Shown: piece after piece, positions 37,654 to 46,701 of the stretch
Position numbering within the stretch: the stretch's first letter is position 1
Layout of the letters: each line of letters opens with the position of its first letter
NCBI GenBank assembly: GCA_963701065.1
Contig: OY969558.1
Location: 1-64,000 of the forward strand
DNA from: Aquirickettsiella gammari
GTDB taxonomy: Bacteria; Pseudomonadota; Gammaproteobacteria; Diplorickettsiales; Diplorickettsiaceae
Length of the DNA stretch: 64,000 nucleotides
Direction: 5' to 3'
Position numbers and translations under genes: made by a program
Notes under the pieces: generated by a model
What the model saw: only the letters and a program-made list of their open reading frames with translations
What the model was told of the DNA's origin: nothing
Databases searched by the model: none

Positions 37654-38322
37654 CTAGCGTCTATTAGCGGGTAAAAAACAAGGATGTAGTTGCCGAGCAA
37701 TTTCAACGCTTCCCCTACGAGCCGCCAGTACTCCAGGTGCTGTACCCATTTTGTTGGTGAGTAGAGGATTGACGTTACGCTCAATAAGAACACGAACGCA
37801 ATCTTTATTATCCCTAATAACCGCATGATGTAACAAGGTGTTACCGTCATTGTCTTGATCATCTCTGCGTGGATATAAGTGCTGGGAAGGTGTTAGTAAA
37901 GTTTTTAATAACTTGCTGTCATTGTTTGAGATAGCCCGACAGGGTGCGACAAGAAAACCCGCTGCTTCTGGAGTAAGACCATCGTTATTTTTAAGTGAAC
38001 GATTGGCACCGCTATTAAACAACAATTGTAATGCTTTCTCTTGATGGTGAATAGCCGCCATATGAGCCGGAGTGTTACTGTTTAAATCGCTTATGTCTAT
38101 GTTGGCTCCTTGCTCAATGAGGTAGTCTAATACCTTGAGACTGCCATGATGTGCTGCTAGATGTAGTGCTGTTTGCTGATCCTTAGCAATATAGGTATCG
38201 ATGGGATAATGAGGATCTTCGAAAGGTCGAAAGTTCACAACGCTTCTGATTGACGCGATAGCGGCTTTCAAGTCTTCTACTTGGTCTGCTCTAGCAGCCT
38301 GAGCCATTTTTTTATATGACAT
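37654..38322 (-). CDS. Ankyrin-repeat protein inserted between ruvA and ruvB
   Basis: A 222-residue protein built of four to five ankyrin repeats: DQQTALHLAAHHGSLKVLDYLIEQGANID, NSNTPAHMAAIHHQEKALQLLFNSGANRS, a diverged NDGLTPEAAGFLVAP unit, DGNTLLHHAVIRDNKDCVRVLIERNVNP, and MGTAPGVLAARRGSVEIARQL. There is no signal peptide or membrane segment. Ankyrin proteins are frequent type IV secretion effectors in Legionellales, and others serve inside the cell. The sequence gives no proof of secretion. I use the ATG at 38322; an in-frame TTG lies three codons upstream. It points against ruvA (26 bp between the stops) and away from ruvB (292-bp divergent gap, no gene seen). Confidence 0.9.
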   Translation of the reverse strand: MSYKKMAQAARADQVEDLKAAIASIRSVVNFRPFEDPHYPIDTYIAKDQQTALHLAAHHGSLKVLDYLIEQGANIDISDLNSNTPAHMAAIHHQEKALQLLFNSGANRSLKNNDGLTPEAAGFLVAPCRAISNNDSKLLKTLLTPSQHLYPRRDDQDNDGNTLLHHAVIRDNKDCVRVLIERNVNPLLTNKMGTAPGVLAARRGSVEIARQLHPCFLPANRR

Positions 38323-38614
38323 AATTAGCAAGGATTTCTATAAAATAAAAAATAAAATGGAGCGAAGGAGAGGATCGCCACTAAAAATTTGTTGAATCCT
38401 ATTTTATAATGCCAACTTTTTTATGGCAATCAGCCAACAAAGTTTTATAGATTCTTTATTTGTTATTGGGAATACAAAAGTTGTAGTAATGATCTGAATT
38501 GATGCTTATCTGTTTGATAGCAACTTGCTAAAAACAGCGTAAGTAGCTAATAATAAAGTAGCTTTGAGTTATTTCTTATCGACTAAAAATTCTCTTTGAT
38601 AAAATAAATTATTT

Positions 38615-39670
38615 ATGCAAATCTCTGATAGGCTAATTGCCGCTAAAAAATTATCGGAAGATGATAGATTGCTTCCGCGTATCCGTCCTTTAGCTTTAGC
38701 TGACTATTTAGGACAGACATCGGTTTGTGAGCAAATGGGTTTATTTATTAGCGCCGCGCGCGCCAGAGCGGAAGCCTTAGATCATGTGTTAATTGTCGGG
38801 CCACCGGGTTTAGGTAAAACAACCTTGGCACATATTATTGCTCATGAAATGGGCGTCGCATTGAAACAGACTTCCGGTCCTATTTTGGAGCGGGCGGGTG
38901 ATTTAGCCGCCTTATTAACCCATCTTGAAGCCCGAGAGGTCTTATTTATTGATGAAATACATAGGCTTAGTCCGGTTATTGAGGAAATACTGTATCCCGC
39001 TTTAGAAGATTATCAATTGGATATCATGATAGGAGAGGGGCCTGCAGCCCGTTCTATTAAGTTAGATCTGCCGCCGTTTACCTTAATCGGTGCCACGACA
39101 CGCGCTGGTTTGTTAACCTCACCGTTGCGGGATCGATTTGGTATCGTACAACGCTTAGAATTTTATTGTGTGTCGGATCTTTGTCGTATTGTGACCCGAT
39201 CGGCTGGCATCTTAGGCGTGAGTATTGACCCTTTAGGCGCGCTCGAGATTGCTAAACGCGCACGCGGTACACCGCGCATTGCCAATCGCTTGTTACGGCG
39301 AGTCAGAGATTTCGCCGAGGTAAAGGCTGATGGCAAGATAGACGCGACGCTCGCATCACAGGCTTTGGATCTACTCGAAGTCGATAGAGAAGGTTTTGAT
39401 CAACAGGATCGAAAATTATTATTAACCCTGATTGAAAAATTTGACGGTGGGCCGGTTGGTTTAGATAGTTTGGCGGCCGCAATTGGTGAAGAGCGCGACA
39501 CGATTGAAGAAGTCATCGAACCTTATTTGATCCAGCAAGCGTTTATGATGCGTACGCCACGCGGTCGTATTGCGACTAAGAAAACCTATTTACATTTTTC
39601 ACTGACGTTCCCTGCGCATCTAAATGGGCAGAAACAACTTATTTGTGATTTTTCTGATAAGATAAACTAA
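38615..39670 (+). CDS. ruvB: Holliday junction branch-migration ATPase RuvB
   Basis: AAA+ motor driving branch migration with RuvA. The 351 residues show Walker A VGPPGLGKTTLAHIIA, Walker B VLFIDEIHRL, the sensor TLIGATTRAGLLTSPLRDRFGI, and the C-terminal winged helix with the family segment EPYLIQQAFMMRTPRGRIAT. Being cut off from ruvCA by an antisense gene, it must have its own promoter in the AT-rich 292-bp upstream gap. The downstream neighbour is tolQ at 48 bp; ybgC, usual here, is missing. Confidence 0.96.
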   Translation: MQISDRLIAAKKLSEDDRLLPRIRPLALADYLGQTSVCEQMGLFISAARARAEALDHVLIVGPPGLGKTTLAHIIAHEMGVALKQTSGPILERAGDLAALLTHLEAREVLFIDEIHRLSPVIEEILYPALEDYQLDIMIGEGPAARSIKLDLPPFTLIGATTRAGLLTSPLRDRFGIVQRLEFYCVSDLCRIVTRSAGILGVSIDPLGALEIAKRARGTPRIANRLLRRVRDFAEVKADGKIDATLASQALDLLEVDREGFDQQDRKLLLTLIEKFDGGPVGLDSLAAAIGEERDTIEEVIEPYLIQQAFMMRTPRGRIATKKTYLHFSLTFPAHLNGQKQLICDFSDKIN

Positions 39671-39718
39671 AGCTTTACCGCGAAACGCCATTCAAAATGC
39701 AGTCTGCGAGGATATTCA

Positions 39719-40420
39719 ATGCCAACGCTTGATCCAACTTTATGGAGTTATTTTTATTCCGCGAGTGGAATCGTTAAATTTGTGATGTTGATACTACTCC
39801 TTGCTTCTATTGTATCGTGGTCGATGATTTTACAGCGTGGATTTTTGCTAAGACGCACGCGAAAATTGCTAGCTGCATTTGAAAAGAGGTTTTGGTCAGG
39901 GATTGATTTGAATAAATTATATGCGGATTTAAATCGTAGGGAAGATGAACAAGAAGGGCTTGCTTGCATTTTCCATGCTGGGTTTCGTGAGTTTGTACGT
40001 TTACATCAGCAAGTTGGTGATGCGCCGATCATTATTATGGAAGGTGTGCAACGTTCCATGCGCATTGCCTATTCGCAACAGCACCAACAGCTGGAAAAAC
40101 ATTTAGATTTTTTAGCCACCTTAGGTTCAACGAGCCCTTATATTGGATTATTTGGTACGGTTTGGGGCATCATGACTTCTTTTCAAGCCTTGTCGGCTTC
40201 ACAACAGACAGCCACCATTGCCATGGTCGCCCCGGGTATTTCGGAGGCTTTAGTGGCAACGGCGATGGGTTTATTTGTCGCCATACCGGCGGTTATTTTT
40301 TATAATCGTTATTCGAATCAAAACCAACATTTACTGCACAGTTATCATCGTTTTCAAGAGGAATTTTCTAATATTTTGTATCGACAAATCCATGGTGGCA
40401 CAGCAAGTCATGTTTCCTAA
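39719..40420 (+). CDS. tolQ: Tol-Pal system proton channel subunit TolQ
   Basis: Inner-membrane subunit that, with TolR, uses the proton gradient to power TolA. The 233 residues have helix 1 at about 15-37 (IVKFVMLILLLASIVSWSMILQ), a cytoplasmic loop, and two more helices carrying LDFLATLGSTSPYIGLFGTVWGIMTSF and APGISEALVATAMGLFVAIPAVIFYNRY, as in ExbB/TolQ/MotA. A gagg site precedes the ATG. It overlaps tolR by 11 nt. Confidence 0.96.
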   Translation: MPTLDPTLWSYFYSASGIVKFVMLILLLASIVSWSMILQRGFLLRRTRKLLAAFEKRFWSGIDLNKLYADLNRREDEQEGLACIFHAGFREFVRLHQQVGDAPIIIMEGVQRSMRIAYSQQHQQLEKHLDFLATLGSTSPYIGLFGTVWGIMTSFQALSASQQTATIAMVAPGISEALVATAMGLFVAIPAVIFYNRYSNQNQHLLHSYHRFQEEFSNILYRQIHGGTASHVS

Positions 40421-40868
40421 TCAATTTTCGCCGTATCAACGTCGTAAAGGACCCCTATCCGAGATCAATGTAGTTCCCTACATCGATGTCATGTTAGTGC
40501 TATTGGTTATCTTTATGGTCACGACCCCGTTATTGTCACAAGGGATTAAAGTTAATTTACCACAAGCGCAAGCACAAACGATTGCTCCAGCACAAGAGCC
40601 AATTATCGTGTCGATTGATGAAATGGGGCATTATTACCTTAATACCGCCGCTCAACCTGAAATAGCACTCGATGCAGAACATTTAAGCCAAGAAGTTAGC
40701 ACCCAACTACAGTTGGCACAACAAAAACAAATACCACGTCAAGTCTTTGTTAAAGGTGATAAAAAGGTTGATTATGGTAAAGTCGTTAGGGCAATGGTTT
40801 TATTGCAACAGGCGGGGGCGGTTAATATCGGTTTGTTAACAGAGTCGCCACCGAAGTTAACGGCTTAA
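40410..40868 (+). CDS. tolR: Tol-Pal system subunit TolR
   Basis: ExbD/TolR protein of 152 residues from ATG 40410. A single transmembrane helix carries the proton-accepting Asp: SEINVVPYIDVMLVLLVIFMVTTPLL. A periplasmic domain follows, ending VVRAMVLLQQAGAVNIGLLTESP. The reading frame is open well upstream inside tolQ, but that extension has no family resemblance. An ATG at 40392 is the next choice. The gene is coupled to tolQ. Confidence 0.95.
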   Translation: MFPNQFSPYQRRKGPLSEINVVPYIDVMLVLLVIFMVTTPLLSQGIKVNLPQAQAQTIAPAQEPIIVSIDEMGHYYLNTAAQPEIALDAEHLSQEVSTQLQLAQQKQIPRQVFVKGDKKVDYGKVVRAMVLLQQAGAVNIGLLTESPPKLTA

Positions 40869-40871
40869 TCG

Positions 40872-41726
40872 GTGGCCATCCGGATGATGGGCGTTGCTAA
40901 AGAAAATTATCGCACGTCGCTGTTATTAGCGACCTTATTTCATGTGGGGTTATTTTTAGCCTTATTTTTTAGTTTGCGGCATACGACTAAATTGTTATTT
41001 TTGGCATCGAGACCGTTACAAGTTATTCATGCTACGGCCATAGATGTTAATTCATTTAGTCAGATAACGACTCCTCCGACTGAACAAGAAAAAATAAAAC
41101 CTAGTCCCGCTAGTGCTCAAGTGAGTAAGCCGGTGTTGATTACAAAAAGTCCGGTTGTTTTGCCGGTCAAAGCCAATGGCTTCGCTAAGTTATTGACTCA
41201 TAAAGTCTATCCGATTAAAACAGTGCCGCAAAAACCACCATTAGTTAAAAAAATAGTCTCCTCGAAAAACAAAGTCACTCAGCCGGCCAAAAAATTGCTT
41301 AAAAAAGAAAAAATTCATCCTACTAAAGTATCAGCAAAATCATTGCAAATAGTACAAAAAAATGTAAAGCAATTGTTAGAGCAAGAAATGACGACACTGA
41401 ATAAAGCATCGATCAATGCCGCGCGAAATGCCGCAACAACTGATAAATATAGACATTTAATTCTACAATCGATTGCGCAACAATGGATTATTCCACCTGA
41501 GCTTAATAAGCACTTAGAAACAAAATTGGCTGTACATCTTGCGCCAGGGGGTATGGTTTTAGAGGTGCTGATCGTAAAGAGCAGCGGTAATCCGGTGTTG
41601 GATCGCTCAGCGCAGACGGCGGTTTATAAAGCATCACCCTTACCGGTGCCAAAAAATAGCGGCTTATTTAATAACTTTCGGCAAATTAATCTGACCGTGC
41701 GACCCGAAGGGGTCATTACCCAGTAG
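40872..41726 (+). CDS. tolA: Tol-Pal system protein TolA
   Basis: Spans the periplasm to link TolQR with Pal/TolB. The 284 residues have one N-terminal transmembrane helix (about 18-36), a Lys/Pro/Val-rich periplasmic stalk (about 75-170) and a C-terminal TonB-like domain (RHLILQSIAQQWIIPPELNK...LEVLIVKSSGNPVLDRSAQTAVYKASPLPVP). It is shorter than E. coli TolA (421), mainly because the stalk is short and not Ala-rich. It starts with GTG three bases after tolR; ATG 40884 is an alternative. tolB does not follow. Confidence 0.9.
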   Translation: MAIRMMGVAKENYRTSLLLATLFHVGLFLALFFSLRHTTKLLFLASRPLQVIHATAIDVNSFSQITTPPTEQEKIKPSPASAQVSKPVLITKSPVVLPVKANGFAKLLTHKVYPIKTVPQKPPLVKKIVSSKNKVTQPAKKLLKKEKIHPTKVSAKSLQIVQKNVKQLLEQEMTTLNKASINAARNAATTDKYRHLILQSIAQQWIIPPELNKHLETKLAVHLAPGGMVLEVLIVKSSGNPVLDRSAQTAVYKASPLPVPKNSGLFNNFRQINLTVRPEGVITQ

Positions 41727-41810
41727 CGTAGATTTACTATTTTCGCGTATCCGCTTATTTCGAAAGGCGGGTTTACTGCTGTTTGAAACCTGATCCGATT
41801 GGTTTGTTCA

Positions 41811-41839
41811 TGGACAAAAAAATGGACTCTGTTTAATAT
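41811..41839 (+). promoter_or_regulatory. Candidate promoter of the MFS-b561-tolB unit
   Basis: TGGACA (41811-41816) and TAATAT (41834-41839) are 17 bp apart, in the 193-bp gap after tolA. The match is moderate, but the inserted genes need some promoter if tolA transcription does not run through. Confidence 0.35.
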
Positions 41840-41919
41840 AGACATCGCGTTTACAAGTTCCATGGCGAATACAAGCGTTTTGTGTTTTGGTTTAAATTTA
41901 GCTTAAGGATTGTTCGATA

Positions 41920-43203
41920 ATGTCAAAAAATAATTTTATAACAAGGTGTTTACAACATCCTTATTATCCTTGGTTAATTTGGGGACTGGCGGCAAGTGCT
42001 TTTTTTATTGAGTATTTTGCACGCGTTGCGCCTGGCGTGATGATCGATTCATTAATGCGTGATTTTAAAGTACAGGCCTTAGCCTTAGGTAGTTTATCGG
42101 CTTTTTTTTACTATACTTATGTCGGTATGCAGATTCCGGTGGGAATACTGGTTGATCGTTTTAGTTTGCGTTGGTTGTTGACCAGCATGATTTTTATCTG
42201 TGGCTTAGGGTGTTTGATTTTTGCATCGACTACCCATCTTGGGGTAGCAGCACTGGCCCGTTTAATGATGGGTTTTGGAGCGGCATTTGCTTTTGTGAGT
42301 GCGTTGAAGGTGGCTTCGGTTTGGTTTCCTGCTCAGCAATTTGGTTTATTGGCCGGTTTAACCCAGGCTATAGGGATGTTAGGTGCAGCGGTAGGGCAAA
42401 TGCCGATGGCTTACTTAGTGGTCCACCTGGGTTGGCGCGAAACCTTGTTTCTTATTGCCGGTTTAATGATTTTATTGTCGGCTACCGTGGCAATACTGGT
42501 GCGCGATCGAGTAAAGCCAGTTACTTTGGTGATCGCTAAAAAAAGTTTAATGCATTCGCCTTGCTCGGGTCTTGTGAAGGTGCTGAAAAATCCGCAGAGT
42601 TGGTGGAATGCTTTATTTGCCGGTTTACTTTTTGCACCGACAGCGGCACTGGCCGAGTTGTGGGGGGTTAAATTTTTTCGCCAAACCTATCACTTGAGCA
42701 ATGAAATAGCTGCTATGGGCATCGGTTTAATTTTTATCGGTTGGACTTTAGGTGGGCCATTAACTGGCTGGATTTCAGATAGAATCAAACGACGTAAAGT
42801 GATATTGATTTTATCGGCGTGCTTTAGTTTATTATTTGCCAGTCTTTTTATCATGCTGCCCCATTTGCCGTTAGGTATTTTGTTTAGTTTATTATTTTTG
42901 TACGGTCTAGCGAATACCGGTGTTGCGACCGCTTATGCGGTGGCCTCTGAGATTAATCCGCAAGCCATTGCAGGAACCTCGGTCGCTTTTGCGAATATGG
43001 CTTCGGTGATAATAGGTGCTGGATTTCAACCGCTGATTGGCTGGCTATTAGAAAAAAAATGGGATGGTAGCCTGGTGGATGGTTTGGCCTTTTATTCCAA
43101 TGCGGATTTTCGTTCGGCTTTATCGATTTTGCTGCTTAGTTTATTGTTGGCAGTGTTGGTTGCCTGTGGCATTAAAGAAACTTATTGCCAACGGGTAGTC
43201 TAA
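41920..43203 (+). CDS. Major facilitator superfamily transporter
   Basis: A 427-residue MFS protein with about twelve membrane helices. The N-terminal part has IWGLAASAFFIEYFARVAPGVMIDSLMRDF, and the loop between helices 2 and 3 has the MFS signature region GILVDRFSLRWLL. The second half repeats it (GWISDRIKRRKVILI). Texture is that of anion or sugar-phosphate symporter-like and Pht-like amino acid and nucleoside transporters of Legionella and Coxiella, but the substrate cannot be told. It interrupts tolA-tolB. Confidence 0.85.
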   Translation: MSKNNFITRCLQHPYYPWLIWGLAASAFFIEYFARVAPGVMIDSLMRDFKVQALALGSLSAFFYYTYVGMQIPVGILVDRFSLRWLLTSMIFICGLGCLIFASTTHLGVAALARLMMGFGAAFAFVSALKVASVWFPAQQFGLLAGLTQAIGMLGAAVGQMPMAYLVVHLGWRETLFLIAGLMILLSATVAILVRDRVKPVTLVIAKKSLMHSPCSGLVKVLKNPQSWWNALFAGLLFAPTAALAELWGVKFFRQTYHLSNEIAAMGIGLIFIGWTLGGPLTGWISDRIKRRKVILILSACFSLLFASLFIMLPHLPLGILFSLLFLYGLANTGVATAYAVASEINPQAIAGTSVAFANMASVIIGAGFQPLIGWLLEKKWDGSLVDGLAFYSNADFRSALSILLLSLLLAVLVACGIKETYCQRVV

Positions 43204-43239
43204 GTTTCATTTCGGTTCAAACTGAAAGAGTATCCTCTT

Positions 43240-43806
43240 ATGATGAAAAATACGCGGAATACTTATGGTCAAATTGCTAAATGTTTTCATTGGTTGATGG
43301 CTTTTCTTATTATAGGTATGTATTTAGTGGCCTATATGATGATAAATATCTCGCCGTCTCATTTTAGAGATTCGTTATATAATCTTCATAAAGCGACTGG
43401 TTTACTTTTATTAGGTCTGGTTGCGTTAAGGTTATGGTGGCGCGTTTTTAATGTTCAACCTACTTTGCCAGCGTCTATTTCAATTTGGCAGCGACATGCG
43501 GCTAACTGGAATATAGTGGGGCTGTATATATTGATGTTCGCAATGCCGATAACGGGGTTTCTTGCATCTACATTGGCAAATCACGCGATTACATTTTACG
43601 GCCTTTTTACTATTTTGCCGCTGGCAAATAATCATACCGCGTCAAGATTTTTTTCCAAAAGTCATGAAATAGCCTCTTATTTGCTCATTATGTTTTTTGC
43701 ATTACATGTAATAGGTGCGTTTTATCATCATTTTTTTCTAAAAGATGATGTATTGATAAGGATGCGGTTAAGATTCAAGAATAATAGTCGGGTGAATAAT
43801 AAATGA
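43240..43806 (+). CDS. Cytochrome b561 (YodB-like)
   Basis: A 188-residue four-helix membrane cytochrome b. The likely haem ligands are His17 (IAKCFHWLMAF), His50 (YNLHKATGLLLL), and His142 and His156 (SHEIASYLLIMFFALHVIGAFYHH). The family passes electrons between quinol and acceptors such as superoxide or periplasmic partners. Its stop codon overlaps the tolB start by 4 nt (ATGA), so it is translationally tied to tolB despite no functional link known to me. Confidence 0.9.
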   Translation: MMKNTRNTYGQIAKCFHWLMAFLIIGMYLVAYMMINISPSHFRDSLYNLHKATGLLLLGLVALRLWWRVFNVQPTLPASISIWQRHAANWNIVGLYILMFAMPITGFLASTLANHAITFYGLFTILPLANNHTASRFFSKSHEIASYLLIMFFALHVIGAFYHHFFLKDDVLIRMRLRFKNNSRVNNK

Positions 43807-45158
43807 GCTATTTACAATTGATCAAAAACAAGGCCAGGCGTAAAAAAAATCGCTTAATGAGCGTTTATTTTTTAGCAATCAGTAGCTTACTGTGTTGCTC
43901 GTTCGCTTGGGCAGCACTTAATCTGGAACTCACCCAAGGTGTGGCCAATCAATTACCCATTGCGGTTGTTCCTTTTTCTGTCGAAGATGATCTCGGTAAA
44001 GAAAATAATATCAGTGGGGTGATAAAGAATGATTTAAGTCACAGTGGTTTATTTAAGGTGCTAACGCCTAAATCCAATACCTTGTTGCAAGCTTATACGC
44101 TCGATAAAGTATCGGTTGCTTATTGGCGTGCACAACACATTGATGATGTGGTGTTTGGAAAGCTGCAAGCTCTAGGTCAGGGACGGTATCGTGCTTATTT
44201 TACCTTGGTGAATGTAGCGCAGGGTCGAAAACAAATTTTAGCGCAGCATGAATTTACTGTCACGAGTCAGCAACTGCGTGGTTTAGCACACCACATTAGT
44301 GATCTTATCTATGAAAAGTTAACGGGGATCAAAGGGGTTTTTTCGACCAAAATAGCCTATATATTAGTGACACATCAGCATAATAAACGAGTTTATAGCT
44401 TACAAGTGGCGGATATGGATGGATATAACGCTAAACCCTTATTAACTTCGATGCAGCCTATTATGTCACCGGCTTGGTCACATGATGGCAGGCGAATTGC
44501 TTATGTTTCTTTTGAAAAAGTGATGCCGCGTATCTATATTCAAAACATTAACAGCGGGCAACGGCAATTAGTAAGCGATTATAAAGGTATTAATGGGGCA
44601 CCGGCGTGGTCACCGGATGATAAAATGTTAGCCTTAGCGTTATCGAAAGACTCAACAACACCCAAAATTTATTTAATGGATCTGGCGAGTAAAAGTTTGC
44701 GTCAAGTGAGTTTTGGTTCTTCTATCGACACGGAACCGACTTGGTCAGCGGATGGTCGATTTTTGCTCTTTACCTCGGATAGGGGTGGAGGACCACAGAT
44801 TTACCAATTAGATAGACGTAATAATCGACTGCAGCGAATTACTTTTGCGGGTAGTTATAATGCCAGGGCCTCTTTTTCACCGGATGAAAAAATGATAGTG
44901 GTACTCAATCGCGAGCAAGGAATGTATAATATAGCCGTGCAAGATTTAGACGACGATAGCTTACTGATTATTACGCATTCCGGTTATGATGCCTCTCCTA
45001 GTTTTGCACCGAATGGACAAATGGTGTTGTATGAATCGAAACCTAATCTACGTGGCTTGCTCGGCATGGCATCGATTGATGGAAGAATCAATTGTCGCCT
45101 GCCAACGCCTGAAGGTGATGTGCAAGATCCCATATGGTCACCTTTTTTATCGAGTTAA
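43803..45158 (+). CDS. tolB: Tol-Pal system periplasmic protein TolB
   Basis: Periplasmic beta-propeller that binds Pal. It has 451 residues. The signal peptide has an unusually long basic front (residues 1-18, KNKARRKKNR) and a likely cut after FAWA (37). The N-terminal domain (LPIAVVPFSVEDD) is followed by propeller blades with the repeated TolB pattern: SPAWSHDGRRIAYVS, APAWSPDDKMLALAL, EPTWSADGRFLLFTSDRGGGPQIYQ, RASFSPDEKMIVVL and SPSFAPNGQMVLYES. The usual neighbours pal and cpoB follow. Confidence 0.95.
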   Translation: MSYLQLIKNKARRKKNRLMSVYFLAISSLLCCSFAWAALNLELTQGVANQLPIAVVPFSVEDDLGKENNISGVIKNDLSHSGLFKVLTPKSNTLLQAYTLDKVSVAYWRAQHIDDVVFGKLQALGQGRYRAYFTLVNVAQGRKQILAQHEFTVTSQQLRGLAHHISDLIYEKLTGIKGVFSTKIAYILVTHQHNKRVYSLQVADMDGYNAKPLLTSMQPIMSPAWSHDGRRIAYVSFEKVMPRIYIQNINSGQRQLVSDYKGINGAPAWSPDDKMLALALSKDSTTPKIYLMDLASKSLRQVSFGSSIDTEPTWSADGRFLLFTSDRGGGPQIYQLDRRNNRLQRITFAGSYNARASFSPDEKMIVVLNREQGMYNIAVQDLDDDSLLIITHSGYDASPSFAPNGQMVLYESKPNLRGLLGMASIDGRINCRLPTPEGDVQDPIWSPFLSS

Positions 45159-45184
45159 CTATTTAATTTAATTGAGGATAGTTT

Positions 45185-45733
45185 ATGTTAATAAAAAAAT
45201 TTTTAAAAATCAGTGTCATTGCCGGTACCTGTTTTATTTTGGCAGCTTGTTCAACGGATGAAAAAAGTGAATTAACCGATGCGAGTATGGAGGCTAATAA
45301 AGCAGATAGCGCGTTAACTCAAGGGGCAGGTGATATAAACGCTTATTATGGCGATGAAAACAGCTGTCATCCGATGCAGGTAGGCAATCAAATCTATTAT
45401 TTTGACTTTGATAAAAGTTTTATTCGCGGTGAAGATATGGCGTCATTGCAAGTACAAGCACACTACCTTATTAGCCATCCTGAGGCTAAAATATTAGTGG
45501 CAGGTAATACCGATGAGCGAGGTAGCCGAGAATATAATATTGGTTTAGGACAACGCCGCGCATTAAGCATTCAACAGTTTTTAGTGGCCAATGGAGTGAG
45601 TGAGCGACAAATTCTTACGGTCAGTTATGGCGCTGAAAAACCGGTTGCTTTTGGCCATAGTGAAGCAGATTATGCAAAAAATCGACGCGCTAATTTACAA
45701 TATCAAACCCCTATTATCACGGATAGAACTTAA
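45185..45733 (+). CDS. pal: Peptidoglycan-associated lipoprotein Pal
   Basis: Outer-membrane lipoprotein that anchors to peptidoglycan and works with TolB and TolA in cell division. It has 182 residues; the signal peptide ends in the lipobox LAAC (Cys22). The C-terminal OmpA-like domain has IYYFDFDKSFI and NTDERGSREYNIGLGQRRALSIQQFL, with the Asp and Arg that hold diaminopimelate. A good ribosome site (gagga) precedes the ATG, 26 nt after tolB. Confidence 0.97.
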   Translation: MLIKKFLKISVIAGTCFILAACSTDEKSELTDASMEANKADSALTQGAGDINAYYGDENSCHPMQVGNQIYYFDFDKSFIRGEDMASLQVQAHYLISHPEAKILVAGNTDERGSREYNIGLGQRRALSIQQFLVANGVSERQILTVSYGAEKPVAFGHSEADYAKNRRANLQYQTPIITDRT

Positions 45734-45753
45734 GTTGTTAGGAAATTAAAGTT

Positions 45754-46701
45754 ATGCGATTGAATGTATTGCTTCGAGTCAAGTTTATTAAGATAAGCTT
45801 ATTTTTAGCGAGCTTAATGCTAGCTTCACTCGCGTATGCGATAGCACCGGTTGTTGATGCCTATGACGATGCACCGCCATCACCATCTGCTCCGGCTAAC
45901 ACACCGCCGCCTGCGAGATCGGATGCGCCTAGTACGGTACCTAGCAATGCCGCTTCCTTTTCACTTGAACAGCGCGTTACTATTTTGGAACGGCAGATCA
46001 CTAATTTAAATCCCGTATTAGTGCAAATGGATGATTTACAACAACAATTACAGACCCTACAAGGAAAAATAGAAGCACAACAACATTCACTCAAGGCTTT
46101 AGAGGAGCAGTTGCGTAGTCAATACTTAGCGGTAGAAAAGCGTTTGGGTCAGCGATTAACGGCTAATTCTTATACCCAGAAACCGATAGCAGCACCTATC
46201 GCCAATACGAGTCCGAACACAGTTAATGAATCGATGGCTGATTCGTCAAAGTCTATATCCCGTCATGCGGACGCAGCGCCTACGGCGGCGAGTGAACGCG
46301 CTTACCAAGCAGCGTTTCAATTTTTAAAAAATAAGCAATATAACGAAGCTATCGAAAGTTTTGATAGCTTTGTCAAAAAATATCCGGCGGATCTTAATGT
46401 AGCGAATGCAGATTACTTTTTGGGTCAACTTTATTTACTACAAGGTCAACCTGAATTGGCGATTAATTTTTTTAAACGTTTTACGACCCGATACACGCAA
46501 GATGCGCGCATTCCAGATGCGCTGTTGCAGTTAGGTTTAGCTTATTTTGCCAAGGGCAACAAAGAAATGGCAACGGAGACCTTTGAAAAAATAGTTCAAC
46601 AATATCCTGACTCTAAGGTGGCTCAAGCGGCCCAAGCGCGTCTACAACAATTTAAAGCAATGACTTCTGCCGCTAATCTGGCGACGAAAGATAAAGTTTA
46701 G
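45754..46701 (+). CDS. cpoB: Cell division coordinator CpoB (YbgF)
   Basis: Periplasmic protein linking Tol with peptidoglycan synthesis at the septum. It has 315 residues with a signal peptide cut near AYA (29). A Pro/Ala-rich linker leads to a coiled coil (about 70-135, LEQRVTILERQITNLNPVLVQMDDLQQQLQTLQ). C-terminal TPR-type repeats follow from about 185 (AYQAAFQFLKNKQYNEAIESFDSFVKKYPADLNVANADYFLGQLYLLQGQPELAINFFKRF). It is the last gene of the tol-pal group, as usual. Confidence 0.95.
   Translation: MRLNVLLRVKFIKISLFLASLMLASLAYAIAPVVDAYDDAPPSPSAPANTPPPARSDAPSTVPSNAASFSLEQRVTILERQITNLNPVLVQMDDLQQQLQTLQGKIEAQQHSLKALEEQLRSQYLAVEKRLGQRLTANSYTQKPIAAPIANTSPNTVNESMADSSKSISRHADAAPTAASERAYQAAFQFLKNKQYNEAIESFDSFVKKYPADLNVANADYFLGQLYLLQGQPELAINFFKRFTTRYTQDARIPDALLQLGLAYFAKGNKEMATETFEKIVQQYPDSKVAQAAQARLQQFKAMTSAANLATKDKV

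Noticed and set aside
40275..40409. Longer TolR start inside tolQ
   Set aside because: The extra residues are translated from tolQ in a shifted frame and do not resemble TolR; the ATG at 40410 gives a normal family start.
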